From Natroniella sulfidigena (GTDB lineage: Bacteria; Bacillota; Halanaerobiia; Halobacteroidales; Halobacteroidaceae), in NCBI RefSeq assembly GCF_023223645.1, contig NZ_JALKBY010000006.1, forward strand, positions 62,001-126,000: 64,000 nucleotides of DNA. The letters are read 5' to 3'. Position 1 is the stretch's first letter. Every line of letters starts with the position of its first letter. This document shows positions 52,458 through 61,432 of the stretch, one piece after another. The notes under the pieces were generated by a model. The model was given only the letters and a program-made list of their open reading frames with translations, was not told where the DNA came from and searched no databases. A program made the translations under genes and the position numbers.

Positions 52458-54059
52458 TTAGTTATTAGCTTCTTTCAGTTCTAGATACTCTTCTTCTGGA
52501 AACAGCTCTAAAACAGAAGGAAAATCACCTTTTTCTAAACGTCTAGCCAAACTCTGTGCCTGGCTCCACTCCGTAGAGAAACCTACATGAACTAAATCAA
52601 GCCCCTTATAAGGAATAATATAAGTTGAATAATCCATCTCTTCTAACTTATCAATCATCTTGTAGGTATTTTCTTCCTCTTCAAAAGCACCAACTTGAAC
52701 TGCATACAACGAGGTAGTTATCTGCTGCTTAAGATCCTTTTTATCTTTTTGCTCTTGACTAGAATCCTCGTCGGTTTTTATCTGAACCAACTCCTCTTCC
52801 TTTTTCTCCTCTTCTAACTCCTCTTTCCTTTCTAATAATTCTTCTTGATCCTCAATCTCCTCATCTATAATAGTAGGGGTCATAAAGATCACCAACTCTG
52901 TCTTATCAGTCTCAGTTGTAGTCCAACTAAAGATCCTTCCTAGTAGTGGAAGGTCACCTAGTAGCGGTAACTTCCGCTTTCTTTCAAATTCTTCATCTTT
53001 GATCAGACCACCGATCACAATCGTTTCTTCATCAGCTACTCGAATATTTGTCTCCACCCTACGATTACTGAAGACTGGATATTGATTTCCCGTCATCCGA
53101 TCCTCTCGATATTCTATAATAGCTGTTATCTCTGGTACTACCTCCACAAATATCTGCTCACTTTCTGTAATCCGTGGAGTAATCTCTAAATCAATTCCTA
53201 CCTCTCTATAATCAACCGATACTTCCTCGCTTCCATCTTCATCCATACTATAAGTAAAAATAGGTTCTTCATCCCCAATCATAATGGTAGCTTTTTCACC
53301 ATCGATAGTAGAAATTTGAGGACGGGCCAAAATACTACTTTCACCTTCACTCTCTATAAATTTTAAAATATCTCTATAACCTCGATAATCTAAAGTACTC
53401 AAATTATCTAAACTCAAATCATCACCACTTAAACCTACCTCTTCCATTTTATCATGAGAAAACTCCTCAATCCTAACCTCTAAAGCAATCTGTCTTTTAG
53501 CCCCATCAAGCTCACTAATAAGCCTTTCTATTATCTTAAGTTCCTCTTGATAAGCAGTAATAATCAAACTTTTTGTCCGTTCATCAACTCTAATATTACT
53601 ACTATCTGTAATCAAATCCAGAGTCTCCTTTACCTCTTCAGGCTCTGAATTATTGAGCCCAAAAACCCGAGTCTCCTGCTCACTATAAAATTCCTTTAAC
53701 CGATCAGGTGTTGAGATTACTATCGAATTATTAAGCAACTTATAATCTAAACCACTAGTTTTAGTCAAAAGATCTAAAGCTTCAAAGAATTCAAGCTCGT
53801 CTAACCGAAGCGTAACCTGACCTTCTACAGAACCATCGGTCACTATATTTACCTCAGCTATCTCAGCTAGAGCACTGAAAGCATCCTTTAGCTCGACCCC
53901 TCTTAAATTTAAATCTATTTTCGTATCTTTGATTCTAGACTCCAGTACAGATTCATCTTCAGCAAGTGACTCTACTACATCCGTTGCTAAAAACAAAGTA
54001 CTAAATCCCACTAGTGCAATAATGATTAAGACCCTTTGCTTTAATTTAATCCTCTTCAC
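52458..54059 (-). CDS. pilQ: Type IV pilus secretin PilQ with C-terminal SPOR domain
   Basis: A 533-residue protein. Signal helix, secretin N-domain (KIDLNLRGVELKDAFSALAEIAE), NolW-like domain (FGLNNSEPEEVKETL), secretin domain (IALEVRIEEFS..., RRVETNIRVADEETIVIGGLI, PLLGDLPLLGRIF, ELVIFMTP), then a coil-rich linker and a SPOR domain at the end (LYAVQVGAFEEEENTYKMI), which binds denuded peptidoglycan. It starts with GTG in overlap with the pilP-like gene and should be co-translated. It forms the outer-membrane exit pore for the pilus. Confidence 0.93.
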   Translation of the reverse strand: MKRIKLKQRVLIIIALVGFSTLFLATDVVESLAEDESVLESRIKDTKIDLNLRGVELKDAFSALAEIAEVNIVTDGSVEGQVTLRLDELEFFEALDLLTKTSGLDYKLLNNSIVISTPDRLKEFYSEQETRVFGLNNSEPEEVKETLDLITDSSNIRVDERTKSLIITAYQEELKIIERLISELDGAKRQIALEVRIEEFSHDKMEEVGLSGDDLSLDNLSTLDYRGYRDILKFIESEGESSILARPQISTIDGEKATIMIGDEEPIFTYSMDEDGSEEVSVDYREVGIDLEITPRITESEQIFVEVVPEITAIIEYREDRMTGNQYPVFSNRRVETNIRVADEETIVIGGLIKDEEFERKRKLPLLGDLPLLGRIFSWTTTETDKTELVIFMTPTIIDEEIEDQEELLERKEELEEEKKEEELVQIKTDEDSSQEQKDKKDLKQQITTSLYAVQVGAFEEEENTYKMIDKLEEMDYSTYIIPYKGLDLVHVGFSTEWSQAQSLARRLEKGDFPSVLELFPEEEYLELKEANN

Positions 54060-54678
54060 CCCCTAGCTTATAAGTAACTTGTTGATCTTCTTGCTCAATA
54101 ACAACCTCATTAGCCGTTATTACTTCTATCTTTAACCCCTCAATTTCAAAACCCTGTTCAACTATATAGCTACTACCATCAATCTCTAAAATACCTCTCC
54201 TATTAGCTCCAGTTCCTAAAATCCCTAGCACTTCAACCCTTCTTTTAAGTTCTATCTCATCTTCCTCTTCCTCACCAGATACTGAAGTATCTAGATCTTC
54301 ACTTGATTCTTCACTCTCTTCTACTCCCTTAATTTCTTCTATCTCAGATTGATCAGTAGAATCTACTAACTCTGTCAATTGAGCACTAAAAGGATTTCTA
54401 TTCTTTAGATCATAGTCTAAAGCTCCTAGATTACCCCTTTTAGCACTTAATTTTTTTAATTCAACAGGTAATTCAGCCTCAACCTCAGCCCTACGTTGCT
54501 CATCAATCATAGTCACCAACTCATCTTCAAACTCAACTAAACCTTGATTGAAAAAATCACCACTCAAAAAACGATAAGCTAAGATAAGACCGCTAGCAAA
54601 GAAGAAAAGAACGAGCAAAAAAATCAGAACTAACTTTAGCTTAGCTAAGCTAAAGTCATCTTTAAATTTAGTAATCAA
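54046..54678 (-). CDS. pilP: PilP-like pilus assembly protein
   Basis: About 211 residues from TTG 54678 behind GAGAGGGGG; an ATG at 54705 opens the frame inside the pilO gene. One membrane helix lies near 15-40, then an acidic linker and a C-terminal beta domain (EVLGILGTGANRRGILEIDG, VITANEVVIEQEDQQVTYKL) like the PilP C-domain that contacts the secretin. It is between pilO and pilQ, the usual place. Sequence similarity to PilP is only structural, so order is the main evidence. Confidence 0.7.
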   Translation of the reverse strand: MITKFKDDFSLAKLKLVLIFLLVLFFFASGLILAYRFLSGDFFNQGLVEFEDELVTMIDEQRRAEVEAELPVELKKLSAKRGNLGALDYDLKNRNPFSAQLTELVDSTDQSEIEEIKGVEESEESSEDLDTSVSGEEEEDEIELKRRVEVLGILGTGANRRGILEIDGSSYIVEQGFEIEGLKIEVITANEVVIEQEDQQVTYKLGGEED

Positions 54679-54679
54679 C

Positions 54680-55234
54680 TCAATCCCCCTCTCCTTGGAA
54701 AGCATAACCTAATACCTCTACTTCAAAGTTGAGCTCTCCACTCAAAGTCGCTGGTGATGAAATTTCTAGATTGTTGGCCCGTACCAAGTAATCAAATTCA
54801 GATAACTCTTTAATAAAATCTAACAAGCTACTATAATCACCAACCAAGGCTAAGTTGACTGGATACTGAAGATAAGCATCCTCTTCACGAGTGCTAGCTG
54901 GATTGATACTCAACAATTCCATCCCTGCTGCTAAGGCTGCTTCATCAAGATCTACAACCAACCTATTCCTTTGCCCAACTTCTAAAAACTCAACTCCTCC
55001 ATCTTTCAATCCTTCTAACTCTTTTATCTCCTCTTTTAAAAGCCTGACTCTACGCAGTTCAAAACTGCTCAATTCTAACTCCTGTAACCGCTCTTCAAGT
55101 TCATCCTCCAGTCGAGCCCGCTCTTCCCATTGGGGGGCATAAAAGAAGTGATAGGCTCCTGCTATAATAGATACAATCACAAGAATAATCAATAACTTCT
55201 TTTCTCTAGCAGTCAATTCTCTAAATTCCATCAT
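54680..55234 (-). CDS. pilO: PilO-like inner-membrane alignment protein
   Basis: A 184-residue bitopic protein with N-terminal cytoplasmic tail (TAREKKLLI), one membrane helix (about 13-30), a coiled coil (35-75) and a ferredoxin-like domain ending in LVRANNLEISSPA. It overlaps pilN by the shared ATGA. It pairs with PilN to link PilM with PilP/PilQ. Confidence 0.88.
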   Translation of the reverse strand: MMEFRELTAREKKLLIILVIVSIIAGAYHFFYAPQWEERARLEDELEERLQELELSSFELRRVRLLKEEIKELEGLKDGGVEFLEVGQRNRLVVDLDEAALAAGMELLSINPASTREEDAYLQYPVNLALVGDYSSLLDFIKELSEFDYLVRANNLEISSPATLSGELNFEVEVLGYAFQGEGD

Positions 55235-55791
55235 TGCTCACCCTGATTTCTGGCTATAGTGCCACTCAATTGAAAAAAGATAGCTTTCTCTTCTGCATAA
55301 CCTAAGTAACTAATCTCCCTCTGTTCAGCATACTCAACCTCTAAATCACTAAAATAAGGTGAAGTCTCTAATTTTTCAACCAGACTTCTAACTTGAGGTC
55401 TTAAGACATAACCATCAAGGTTGAACTCTTGAGCAGAGTAGATATTAAACTCCTCAATCCAAGCTTCATTAGGCATCAATAATTCCACCTTTTCCATCAT
55501 CCCTAACCAGTCCACCTGCTGACCTATTATCTCAGCTCTATTTTCGATTCTACTTGTTAACTCCTCCTTATCAGACTCCAAAGCTGGTAAATTTTCTAAT
55601 TCAGCTTGAACCTGGCTTAACTTATCTTCTGTAATTTCCAACTTCATCCGCTGTTCTCTATTATATAAGACTAATCGCACAGAGGTGACAAGAACTACTA
55701 AGATAATAATGACTACTAAACTGCTAATTAAAATCTTCAACCAATCAACCTTCTGCTCCTCTAAATACTCAGGTGGTAATAGATTAATCAT
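55231..55791 (-). CDS. pilN: PilN-like inner-membrane alignment protein
   Basis: A 186-residue bitopic protein beginning MINLLPPEYLEEQK, the conserved PilN segment that binds PilM, then one membrane helix (about 22-45), a coiled coil and a periplasmic ferredoxin-like domain. It overlaps the 3' end of pilM and the start of pilO. Confidence 0.92.
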   Translation of the reverse strand: MINLLPPEYLEEQKVDWLKILISSLVVIIILVVLVTSVRLVLYNREQRMKLEITEDKLSQVQAELENLPALESDKEELTSRIENRAEIIGQQVDWLGMMEKVELLMPNEAWIEEFNIYSAQEFNLDGYVLRPQVRSLVEKLETSPYFSDLEVEYAEQREISYLGYAEEKAIFFQLSGTIARNQGEQ

Positions 55792-56866
55792 CTCCTCTTA
55801 CCCCCCTTAAAGCCAGCCCAACACTGACTCCTAATAACTGATTTGCAGCTAGCTCTTTACTATTCTCTATTTCAACTCTTAAAGAGTCCAATAACTCTAA
55901 TTTGTTGACCTCTATTCCAAACTCTTCGCTTAAATGCTCAGCAAAACCTATCAACCTACTTCCGCCACCAGTTAGAACTATCTGCTCGATATTATAGCTC
56001 TTAAATTTAACCTGAAAGTAATCTAGAGAGCGATAAATAGTAGTAGTTAGATTTCTGATAATTAAGCCCAACTCTTCTTCAAAGAGGTTATGATTACACT
56101 TATATTCTTCCGCTTCCTCCAATTCAAGATCGTGATTATCAGCTACCTCTTCGGTAATATTACTCCCACCTACACTGATCGTTCTAGTAAATAAGAGTTG
56201 GCCCTGGCTACAGATAGAAACATCGGTAGTCGAAGCACCCATATCTATAATAGCTAAGGTTTGGCCCGGATAAAGATGTTCAAGTGCTCTAATTAGGGCC
56301 AACGGTTCTATCTCTATAGCAAGTGCTTTAAGATCTAATCGCTCAAAAAGTTCTAAGTAACTATCTATAATATCCCGATCTACAGCTACCAACATCAATT
56401 CGTAACTCCCATTCTCCTTCTTATTTATAATCTCATAATCTAAGATTACATTCTCTAAAGACATTGGAAGCTGCTCTTGAGCCTCCCATTTGACAGCCTC
56501 TGGCAGCTCCTCTTTAGGGATAGCAGGGATCTCAACCATTCTAATAATCAGCTCCTCCCCACTGATAGCAGTCACTACATGGGTCGCTTCGAAGCCATTA
56601 TTAGCTAGTAGCTCCTCTATCTTAGCACCCAAAGCATCAAGGTCAGCTATCTTTCCTTCTTCAAGTGCATCCGGAGGGGTCGTTGCTATAGCCAAGTTGT
56701 TAAGTACAATCTCTGCTCCATCTAGCTCAGCACTGACGATTTTGATCAGATTAGAACCGATATCAAGACCGATCGTCTTTTTATTGAGCAAGCCTGAGAT
56801 ATTGTTTTGGAAGAGATTTGCTATATTATTTTGCAATAGGTCTCCTAATTTATCCACTATTTGCAT
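55784..56866 (-). CDS. pilM: PilM, actin-like pilus assembly ATPase
   Basis: A 360-residue actin-fold protein of the PilM/FtsA-like family. Nucleotide blocks are IGLDIGSNLIKIV near the N-terminus, AIIDMGASTTDVSI near 205-218 and IVLTGGGSRLIGF near 290-302. It sits on the cytoplasmic face and binds PilN. RBS AAGGAGGGG. First gene of the pilMNOPQ set. Confidence 0.95.
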   Translation of the reverse strand: MQIVDKLGDLLQNNIANLFQNNISGLLNKKTIGLDIGSNLIKIVSAELDGAEIVLNNLAIATTPPDALEEGKIADLDALGAKIEELLANNGFEATHVVTAISGEELIIRMVEIPAIPKEELPEAVKWEAQEQLPMSLENVILDYEIINKKENGSYELMLVAVDRDIIDSYLELFERLDLKALAIEIEPLALIRALEHLYPGQTLAIIDMGASTTDVSICSQGQLLFTRTISVGGSNITEEVADNHDLELEEAEEYKCNHNLFEEELGLIIRNLTTTIYRSLDYFQVKFKSYNIEQIVLTGGGSRLIGFAEHLSEEFGIEVNKLELLDSLRVEIENSKELAANQLLGVSVGLALRGVRGDD

Positions 56867-56893
56867 TTTATCACCCCTCCTTCATTCTCAATT

Positions 56894-58003
56894 TTAACTT
56901 TCATCCCACCGAATTATTTGTAAGGTTTCGCTAGAACCACCTTCTAATAGATCATAATTAATCGGCAAGCTACTATCATAAGTTATTTCTGGAGTGTTAT
57001 TTTGGGCACTATCACTATTGCCTTGACCTAAGCCAGATAAATCAATCTCTTCAGAACTCATTAGCATACCATTATATTTATAATGAGGACTACTATTAAC
57101 TTCTTCAAAATTAAAACCATCCTCAGCATAAATATAAGCTCCATTTTCATCTGAATTAGGAGCATTACCCTTCATTTTAAATTCACCATTAACTATAAAA
57201 AAAATATTTTCTAATTCAAAATCACTTCCAGTATTATGAATAGTTAAATCTCCATTAACTACAACTATTGTAGCTTCATCTTTTAAACCAATTATTTTTT
57301 CAGTGGAGTTCAATTCTAATCCATTTTCATCTGGCTCAACATAAACAAATTCCTCACTAAATTCTATACTGTCTCCTGAATTACCTGAACCTTCATTTAT
57401 ATAATTTGATAAATCATCATTAATAGTTCCTTCATTTTCTGCTTTAGTTTTATAAACATCAAAATTAAAACTGATCATATTATCTAAACCTGCTAGATTA
57501 TCTCCTCCTTTAAATTCTCCATTAAACACAATATCTTCAACTCCAGGTATTATACCATCTCCAGAGGCAACAGAAATATCCTCTAACTCATTTTCAAAAA
57601 AATCATCCCACTCATCTTCGGTAAATTCTTTTCCAAATTCGACATCTAACTCTACTCTTCGTGTAACACCATTTTCTAATTCACCATCAGAACTAATTTT
57701 ATATTCATACGGAAAACTTAAACTCTTAACTTCTATATTATATTTATAATTCCCCGCTCCTAAATCGTCTCCACCGTCAACATTTTCACTTAAATATCCA
57801 CCATCAGCCGCAATAATATCCCTAAATGCTCTTTCTACTCCTGCTTCAGCAATATAAAAGGCCTTAACATAATCTTCACTGCTACTAGTTAATCTAATCT
57901 CACTTTTAACTAATACAGACATTCCTGTAACCAAAACAGTCAAGACAACCATCACCAACAAAGCCAATAAAAGCACTGAACCTTCTTCCCGATGAATAAA
58001 CAT
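56894..58003 (-). CDS. PilX-like prepilin-class protein with large acidic domain
   Basis: About 369 residues. The N-terminus reads HREEGSVLLLALLVMVVLTVLV, a prepilin-like hydrophobic helix with Gly at -1 and the PilX_N pattern (FYIAEAGVERA near 48). The rest (from about 140) is a large acidic beta-rich domain (EDIVFNGEFKG, TIVVVNGDLTIHNTG, FFIVNGEFKMKG) that looks like a right-handed beta-helix or a DUF of pilus tip proteins. It may be the tip or adhesin-bearing minor pilin. Start at ATG 58003 or 58009. Confidence 0.8.
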   Translation of the reverse strand: MFIHREEGSVLLLALLVMVVLTVLVTGMSVLVKSEIRLTSSSEDYVKAFYIAEAGVERAFRDIIAADGGYLSENVDGGDDLGAGNYKYNIEVKSLSFPYEYKISSDGELENGVTRRVELDVEFGKEFTEDEWDDFFENELEDISVASGDGIIPGVEDIVFNGEFKGGDNLAGLDNMISFNFDVYKTKAENEGTINDDLSNYINEGSGNSGDSIEFSEEFVYVEPDENGLELNSTEKIIGLKDEATIVVVNGDLTIHNTGSDFELENIFFIVNGEFKMKGNAPNSDENGAYIYAEDGFNFEEVNSSPHYKYNGMLMSSEEIDLSGLGQGNSDSAQNNTPEITYDSSLPINYDLLEGGSSETLQIIRWDES

Positions 58004-58024
58004 CTTCATCCACCTCCTTCAAGC

Positions 58025-58522
58025 TTAATTTCTGAGATAGACTGTATTTTGAAGTTCATATTTTTGATTCCCTTGCTTCAACTTAAGATTAATAACGACC
58101 AATCCTTCATCAATTTTGTCAATATCAAAAAATTGACTATCATTATAAGCATCCATATCTATAATTTCCGCAGTTAATGAGCGACTAGTTTCATCATTTA
58201 TCGTCCTTGTTAGCTTTCCCAAACTTGAATCATCATCTTTGATTACTTTATATTGTATTTCTTGACCTTCATAGACCAGATTTAGTTGAAAGCCGCCTCC
58301 TATGCCATTCTCTGCTGGCTTAGCCCTGCGAGCATCCCTACCGATTTGCATCATTATCAGACGAGCAGCCTGTTGAAGCTCCACACGATCTTGGCTAAAA
58401 CTCCAGACTCGCCAGCCTGTCAGGTGAGTATTATAAATAGCTGTAAAGACAACTCCGATAATAGCTATTACAATTAACAGTTCTATTAAAGTTACAGCCT
58501 CTTCTTTATGGAAATTCTGCAT
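58025..58522 (-). CDS. PilW-like minor prepilin with Ala at the cleavage site
   Basis: About 165 residues from ATG 58522 (GGGTGGG site). An upstream in-frame start at 58606 is rejected because that stretch is a small repeat hairpin (58556-58593). The N-terminus is HKEEAVTLIELLIVIAII: the usual Gly before the mature Phe/Val is Ala. The helix and QQAARLIMMQIGRDARRA segment match PilW-type minor pilins that prime pilus assembly. Confidence 0.82.
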   Translation of the reverse strand: MQNFHKEEAVTLIELLIVIAIIGVVFTAIYNTHLTGWRVWSFSQDRVELQQAARLIMMQIGRDARRAKPAENGIGGGFQLNLVYEGQEIQYKVIKDDDSSLGKLTRTINDETSRSLTAEIIDMDAYNDSQFFDIDKIDEGLVVINLKLKQGNQKYELQNTVYLRN

Positions 58523-58555
58523 AAACCCACCCCCAGCTCTAATTATAATACTCTC

Positions 58556-58593
58556 CCTACAAGTCTTATTAGACTTTCCGTAATAAAAACCAT
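58556..58593 (-). repeat. Small covarying hairpin element
   Basis: Minus strand reads ATGGTTTTTATTACGG, then stem AAGTCT-AATA-AGACTT (58571-58576/58561-58566), then GTAGG. Same flanks as copies at 1556, 7490, 15136 and 43692, with a different but still paired stem. Confidence 0.7.
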
Positions 58594-58649
58594 TTGCTAA
58601 ATTCAATACTGTTATGATAACACTTGACGGATATCTAAATCTTTCTTCA

Positions 58650-58780
58650 CTCCCGTTTCAATTCACAATTAAATTCAAAATATTAAAATCAAAAAGCTGA
58701 AAGAATCAATAGTCAAAAATATGAAATAATTAGATTTTTTCTATCCACTGTTAACTGCTCACTATTCACTGCTCACTGCT
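58650..58780. repeat. Repeat arms of two different vocabularies
   Basis: CAATTCACAATTAAATTC on the left and CTGTTAACTGCTCACTATTC plus ACTGCTCACTGC on the right; poor pairing between them. Lies between two minor prepilin genes. Confidence 0.5.
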
Positions 58781-58785
58781 TTGAC

Positions 58786-59175
58786 TTATCTTTTTGTAAT
58801 CAAAGTTACTAATTCAATCTTTTGGCTATCATCATCCTCCCAGGAAACAGTAACCGTCACTTTCTTAATATCTTCCAAAGCATCTGGTTCCTCTTCAACC
58901 TCAATATCTAAATCAAAACTAAAATTACCTACTTCTTTAGTTTTCTCTTTATCTTCTAACCCCTCAAAATCTTGAGCCTTCAACTCTTCCATCATCTGTT
59001 GGCCCACATTCAAAGCCTGAGTCCGTTGATCAGTCCTACCTATAAAACTGAGACTACTACTAAAAAAACTCAAAGTCGGTATCAAAACAATAGAGAGGAT
59101 AGCAATCCCGATGACCATTTCAAGCAGACTGAATCCTTCTTCTTTAGAAAAAATCTCTTGATAGATCATCGGCAT
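58786..59175 (-). CDS. PilV-like minor prepilin
   Basis: A 129-residue type IV prepilin. The cleavage site is KEEG-FSLLEMVIGIAILSIV, with Gly at -1 and Glu at +5. The following helix continues to QALNVGQQMMEELK. A short acidic beta domain ends in TVSWEDDDSQKIELVTLI. Minor pilins of this type start fibre assembly. It is between prepilin peptidase and PilW-like genes. Confidence 0.85.
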   Translation of the reverse strand: MPMIYQEIFSKEEGFSLLEMVIGIAILSIVLIPTLSFFSSSLSFIGRTDQRTQALNVGQQMMEELKAQDFEGLEDKEKTKEVGNFSFDLDIEVEEEPDALEDIKKVTVTVSWEDDDSQKIELVTLITKR

Positions 59176-59187
59176 TACTCCCCCCTC

Positions 59188-59345
59188 TAGATAGTTTACG
59201 GTTTACAGTTGACAGTTAAAATCACTTAAAACCTTGCTTCATTACCAAATCCAAGTTACAAATGTTAACTACCTTAATAATAAATGGCTTGATATTGTTA
59301 ATTCTTTAAGAACTAATTAACTATCAATTATCAATTTTCAACTCT
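59188..59345. repeat. Fold-back repeat, ACAGTTGAC/ATCAATT arms
   Basis: GTTTACGGTTTACAGTTGAC on the left against CTATCAATTATCAATTTTC and CAACTCTCAACT on the right. Lies between the pilD and pilV-like genes; no gene seen. Confidence 0.55.
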
Positions 59346-59382
59346 CAACTAAAACTATTTCATAACATAATCCTAAATTTCA

Positions 59383-60132
59383 CTAATTAAACCTAAATAA
59401 ATTCAAATACCACGCAATAATCTGCTCTCCCCCTAAGATCATCAGCACCGCTCCTAAAGCAATCAGTGGCCCAAAGGCAATCCGATCCTTTCTATCCTTA
59501 ACACCTGCTATCAGCAAGGGAACAAGTACCACTGCACCAATCAATGAACCAAAAAACAAGCTAAACAGAGCCAATCTTGCTCCCAAAAAGCTCCCAATCA
59601 TTGCTAAAAATTTGACATCACCCATGCCCATATCGCCACTCACTACAGCCAGTAAGAATAAAGCTCCCCCTGCTATTACTATCCCAAGCAGAGAGGAAGC
59701 TAAAGAGATGTGATCAAATAATAAATTGAATATAAGTCCGACCCCAATCCCAAAATAATTGATCTGATTGGGGATAATCTGTTGCTTAAAGTCAATCACA
59801 CTGGCTGGTATTAAGAGTATTAGCAAGAAGCTATAGACCAGAAACTGAGAGCTTAAAGAATACTGCTGATAGAGGAGCAGAAAGAGGAGTCCGGTCAACA
59901 ACTCCACCACTGGATACTGTAAAGAAAATCTGCTCTTGCAATAACGACACCGTCCCCCCAACAGCAAGTAACTGACAACAGGTATTAGATCTCGAGCACC
60001 AAGCTTGGTCTGGCACTGACTACACTGGGAGCGAGGAAAGACTATTGATTTACCAGCAGGTAGACGGTAGATGACAACATTGAGAAAGCTACCGATCAGC
60101 AGTCCGAAGATGAAAATTAGTATATTTAGCAT
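59383..60132 (-). CDS. pilD: Prepilin peptidase/N-methyltransferase PilD
   Basis: A 249-residue membrane protease of the A24 family. The N-terminal methyltransferase part has CSQCQ...CRYCK, a zinc-finger-like cysteine quartet, and FGLLIGSFLNVVIYRLP at the start. The catalytic aspartates are in ASVIDFKQQIIPN and GDMGMGDVKFLAM. It cleaves and N-methylates all prepilins in the locus. RBS AAGGAGCGAG. Confidence 0.95.
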   Translation of the reverse strand: MLNILIFIFGLLIGSFLNVVIYRLPAGKSIVFPRSQCSQCQTKLGARDLIPVVSYLLLGGRCRYCKSRFSLQYPVVELLTGLLFLLLYQQYSLSSQFLVYSFLLILLIPASVIDFKQQIIPNQINYFGIGVGLIFNLLFDHISLASSLLGIVIAGGALFLLAVVSGDMGMGDVKFLAMIGSFLGARLALFSLFFGSLIGAVVLVPLLIAGVKDRKDRIAFGPLIALGAVLMILGGEQIIAWYLNLFRFN

Positions 60133-60189
60133 TTATCTCGCTCCTTATTAATAAACCTTACTTATTTTTAAAATAATGAATACTAAATA

Positions 60190-60633
60190 TTAGTCAGTAT
60201 CAGTAGGTTCCCAAGAAGATTCCCATTCACTATCGTCATCCCACTCTTTCACTATACCATGTTCTCCTGTTATGGCTATATACTCTCCACCTTCTTCAAT
60301 CGTAAATACATAATCTTCATCATCTGCATTACCATATACAAAGTTTAAACCACTAGGCATTTCAATACCCATATCATCATCCAAATCACCAAAAGTTGGT
60401 TTATTCTCTTCTTCTCCAGGCCAATTTCCTGTCATAGTGTGATACATGTCTATTGAATTTTGTACAGTTCTAGCATTAGCCTCTAAAGCTGACCTTTCAG
60501 CCTGATCACCAACCCCAGTTAACCGTGGTACAGCCACCCCAGCCAAAACTCCTAAGACCACAATCACCAACATCAACTCAACCAAAGTAAAGCCTTCTTC
60601 GCCACCAAGTCTCCTTCTTAACTTTGTTATCAT
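60190..60633 (-). CDS. Type IV prepilin (possible major pilin)
   Basis: A 147-residue prepilin: EEG-FTLVELMLVIVVLGVLAGVAVPRL, cleaved after Gly, with Glu at +5. The mature helix contains LEANARTVQNSIDMYHTMTG, followed by an acidic beta domain with NFVYGNADDEDYVFTIEEG. It has the PulG/PilA layout. One of two similar tandem pilin genes. RBS AAAGGGGGA. Confidence 0.92.
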   Translation of the reverse strand: MITKLRRRLGGEEGFTLVELMLVIVVLGVLAGVAVPRLTGVGDQAERSALEANARTVQNSIDMYHTMTGNWPGEEENKPTFGDLDDDMGIEMPSGLNFVYGNADDEDYVFTIEEGGEYIAITGEHGIVKEWDDDSEWESSWEPTDTD

Positions 60634-60647
60634 TTTTATCCCCCTTT

Positions 60648-60740
60648 TTTAGTTTACAGTTGACGGTTAAACCCATAAAACCCAAAAACAAATATTTTAA
60701 GATTTTGAACTGTAACTATCAACTATCAATTATCAATTCC
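60648..60740. repeat. Fold-back repeat before the prepilin ribosome site
   Basis: AGTTTACAGTTGACGGTTAA against TAACTATCAACTATCAATTA. Followed at 60790-60860 by degenerate TTTGAATCTGAGCTTAAGG and CTAAGTAAGATC segments like the 2710 type. No gene in the spacer. Confidence 0.55.
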
Positions 60741-60871
60741 CAACTATATATAACAATTATAACATATCAATCTAAAAGTAATCTAAAATTAGTTTGAATC
60801 TGAGCTTAAGGCTAAGTAAGATCAAAATCTTAACACTACTAAGCAAAAAACATAAAATGGATCCAACTTTT

Positions 60872-61279
60872 TTAATCATTCCAATCTTTACTAATACTCT
60901 CTTCAGTAATGGTCAACTGATTACCATAATCATCTGCTATAGTTAACGTAAATGAATCATCATCTCCAAATGGAGGTTCATCATCATCAATTATTTCGAC
61001 ATCTAAATCAGAAATACTAAATTCATCTCCTAAAGCCTCATTTAAATCTGCTATACTATTAATATCATCATCTAAATCAGGATAAGAACCCTCAAAAGTC
61101 CGATACATTTCCATCACATTACGAATCGTATTGGCATTGGCCTCTAAGACAGACCGCTGGGCCCGCTCCTGAATCCCACTCAACCTCGGAATTGCAACCC
61201 CCGCCAGGATTCCTAAAACTGTAATAACTACCAACAGCTCAATCAAAGTAAAGCCATCCTCCCTAGCCCACCTTTCCAT
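60872..61279 (-). CDS. Type IV prepilin
   Basis: About 135 residues from ATG 61279 (AGGAGGG nine bases before); ATG 61285 is too close to the site. REDG-FTLIELLVVITVLGILAGVAIPRL gives a standard prepilin cleavage site. The helix and its LEANANTIRNVMEMYRTFEG segment closely parallel the next prepilin, so the pair probably arose by duplication. It ends with an acidic domain. A GTGTGAG-type repeat lies directly upstream of its ribosome site. Confidence 0.92.
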   Translation of the reverse strand: MERWAREDGFTLIELLVVITVLGILAGVAIPRLSGIQERAQRSVLEANANTIRNVMEMYRTFEGSYPDLDDDINSIADLNEALGDEFSISDLDVEIIDDDEPPFGDDDSFTLTIADDYGNQLTITEESISKDWND

Positions 61280-61295
61280 CGGCATCCCTCCTTTC

Positions 61296-61411
61296 TTGAT
61301 ATTTAGTGTCAGTGTGAGTAGTGTGTGTGAGTAAAAGCAAAACCTTAGCCCTTATGTTTTTGACCTCACTCACACTCACACTCACACACATAACTGACAC
61401 ATAATTGTAAT
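61296..61411. repeat. TTGATAT fold-back repeat, GTGTGAG/CACTCAC arm type
   Basis: Second copy of the 40145-40254 element: TTGATATTTAGTGTCAGTG start, loop ACCTTAGCCCTTATGTTTTT, right arm with several extra ACTCACAC units, ACACATAATTGTAAT end. It lies between pilC and a prepilin gene, next to the Shine-Dalgarno. Confidence 0.85.
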
Positions 61412-61432
61412 AATTATCAACTATAAACTGAC

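Noticed and set aside
58523-58606. N-terminal extension of the PilW-like prepilin
   Set aside because: It encodes a dispersed hairpin repeat, and the inner ATG has a good ribosome site right before a normal prepilin leader.
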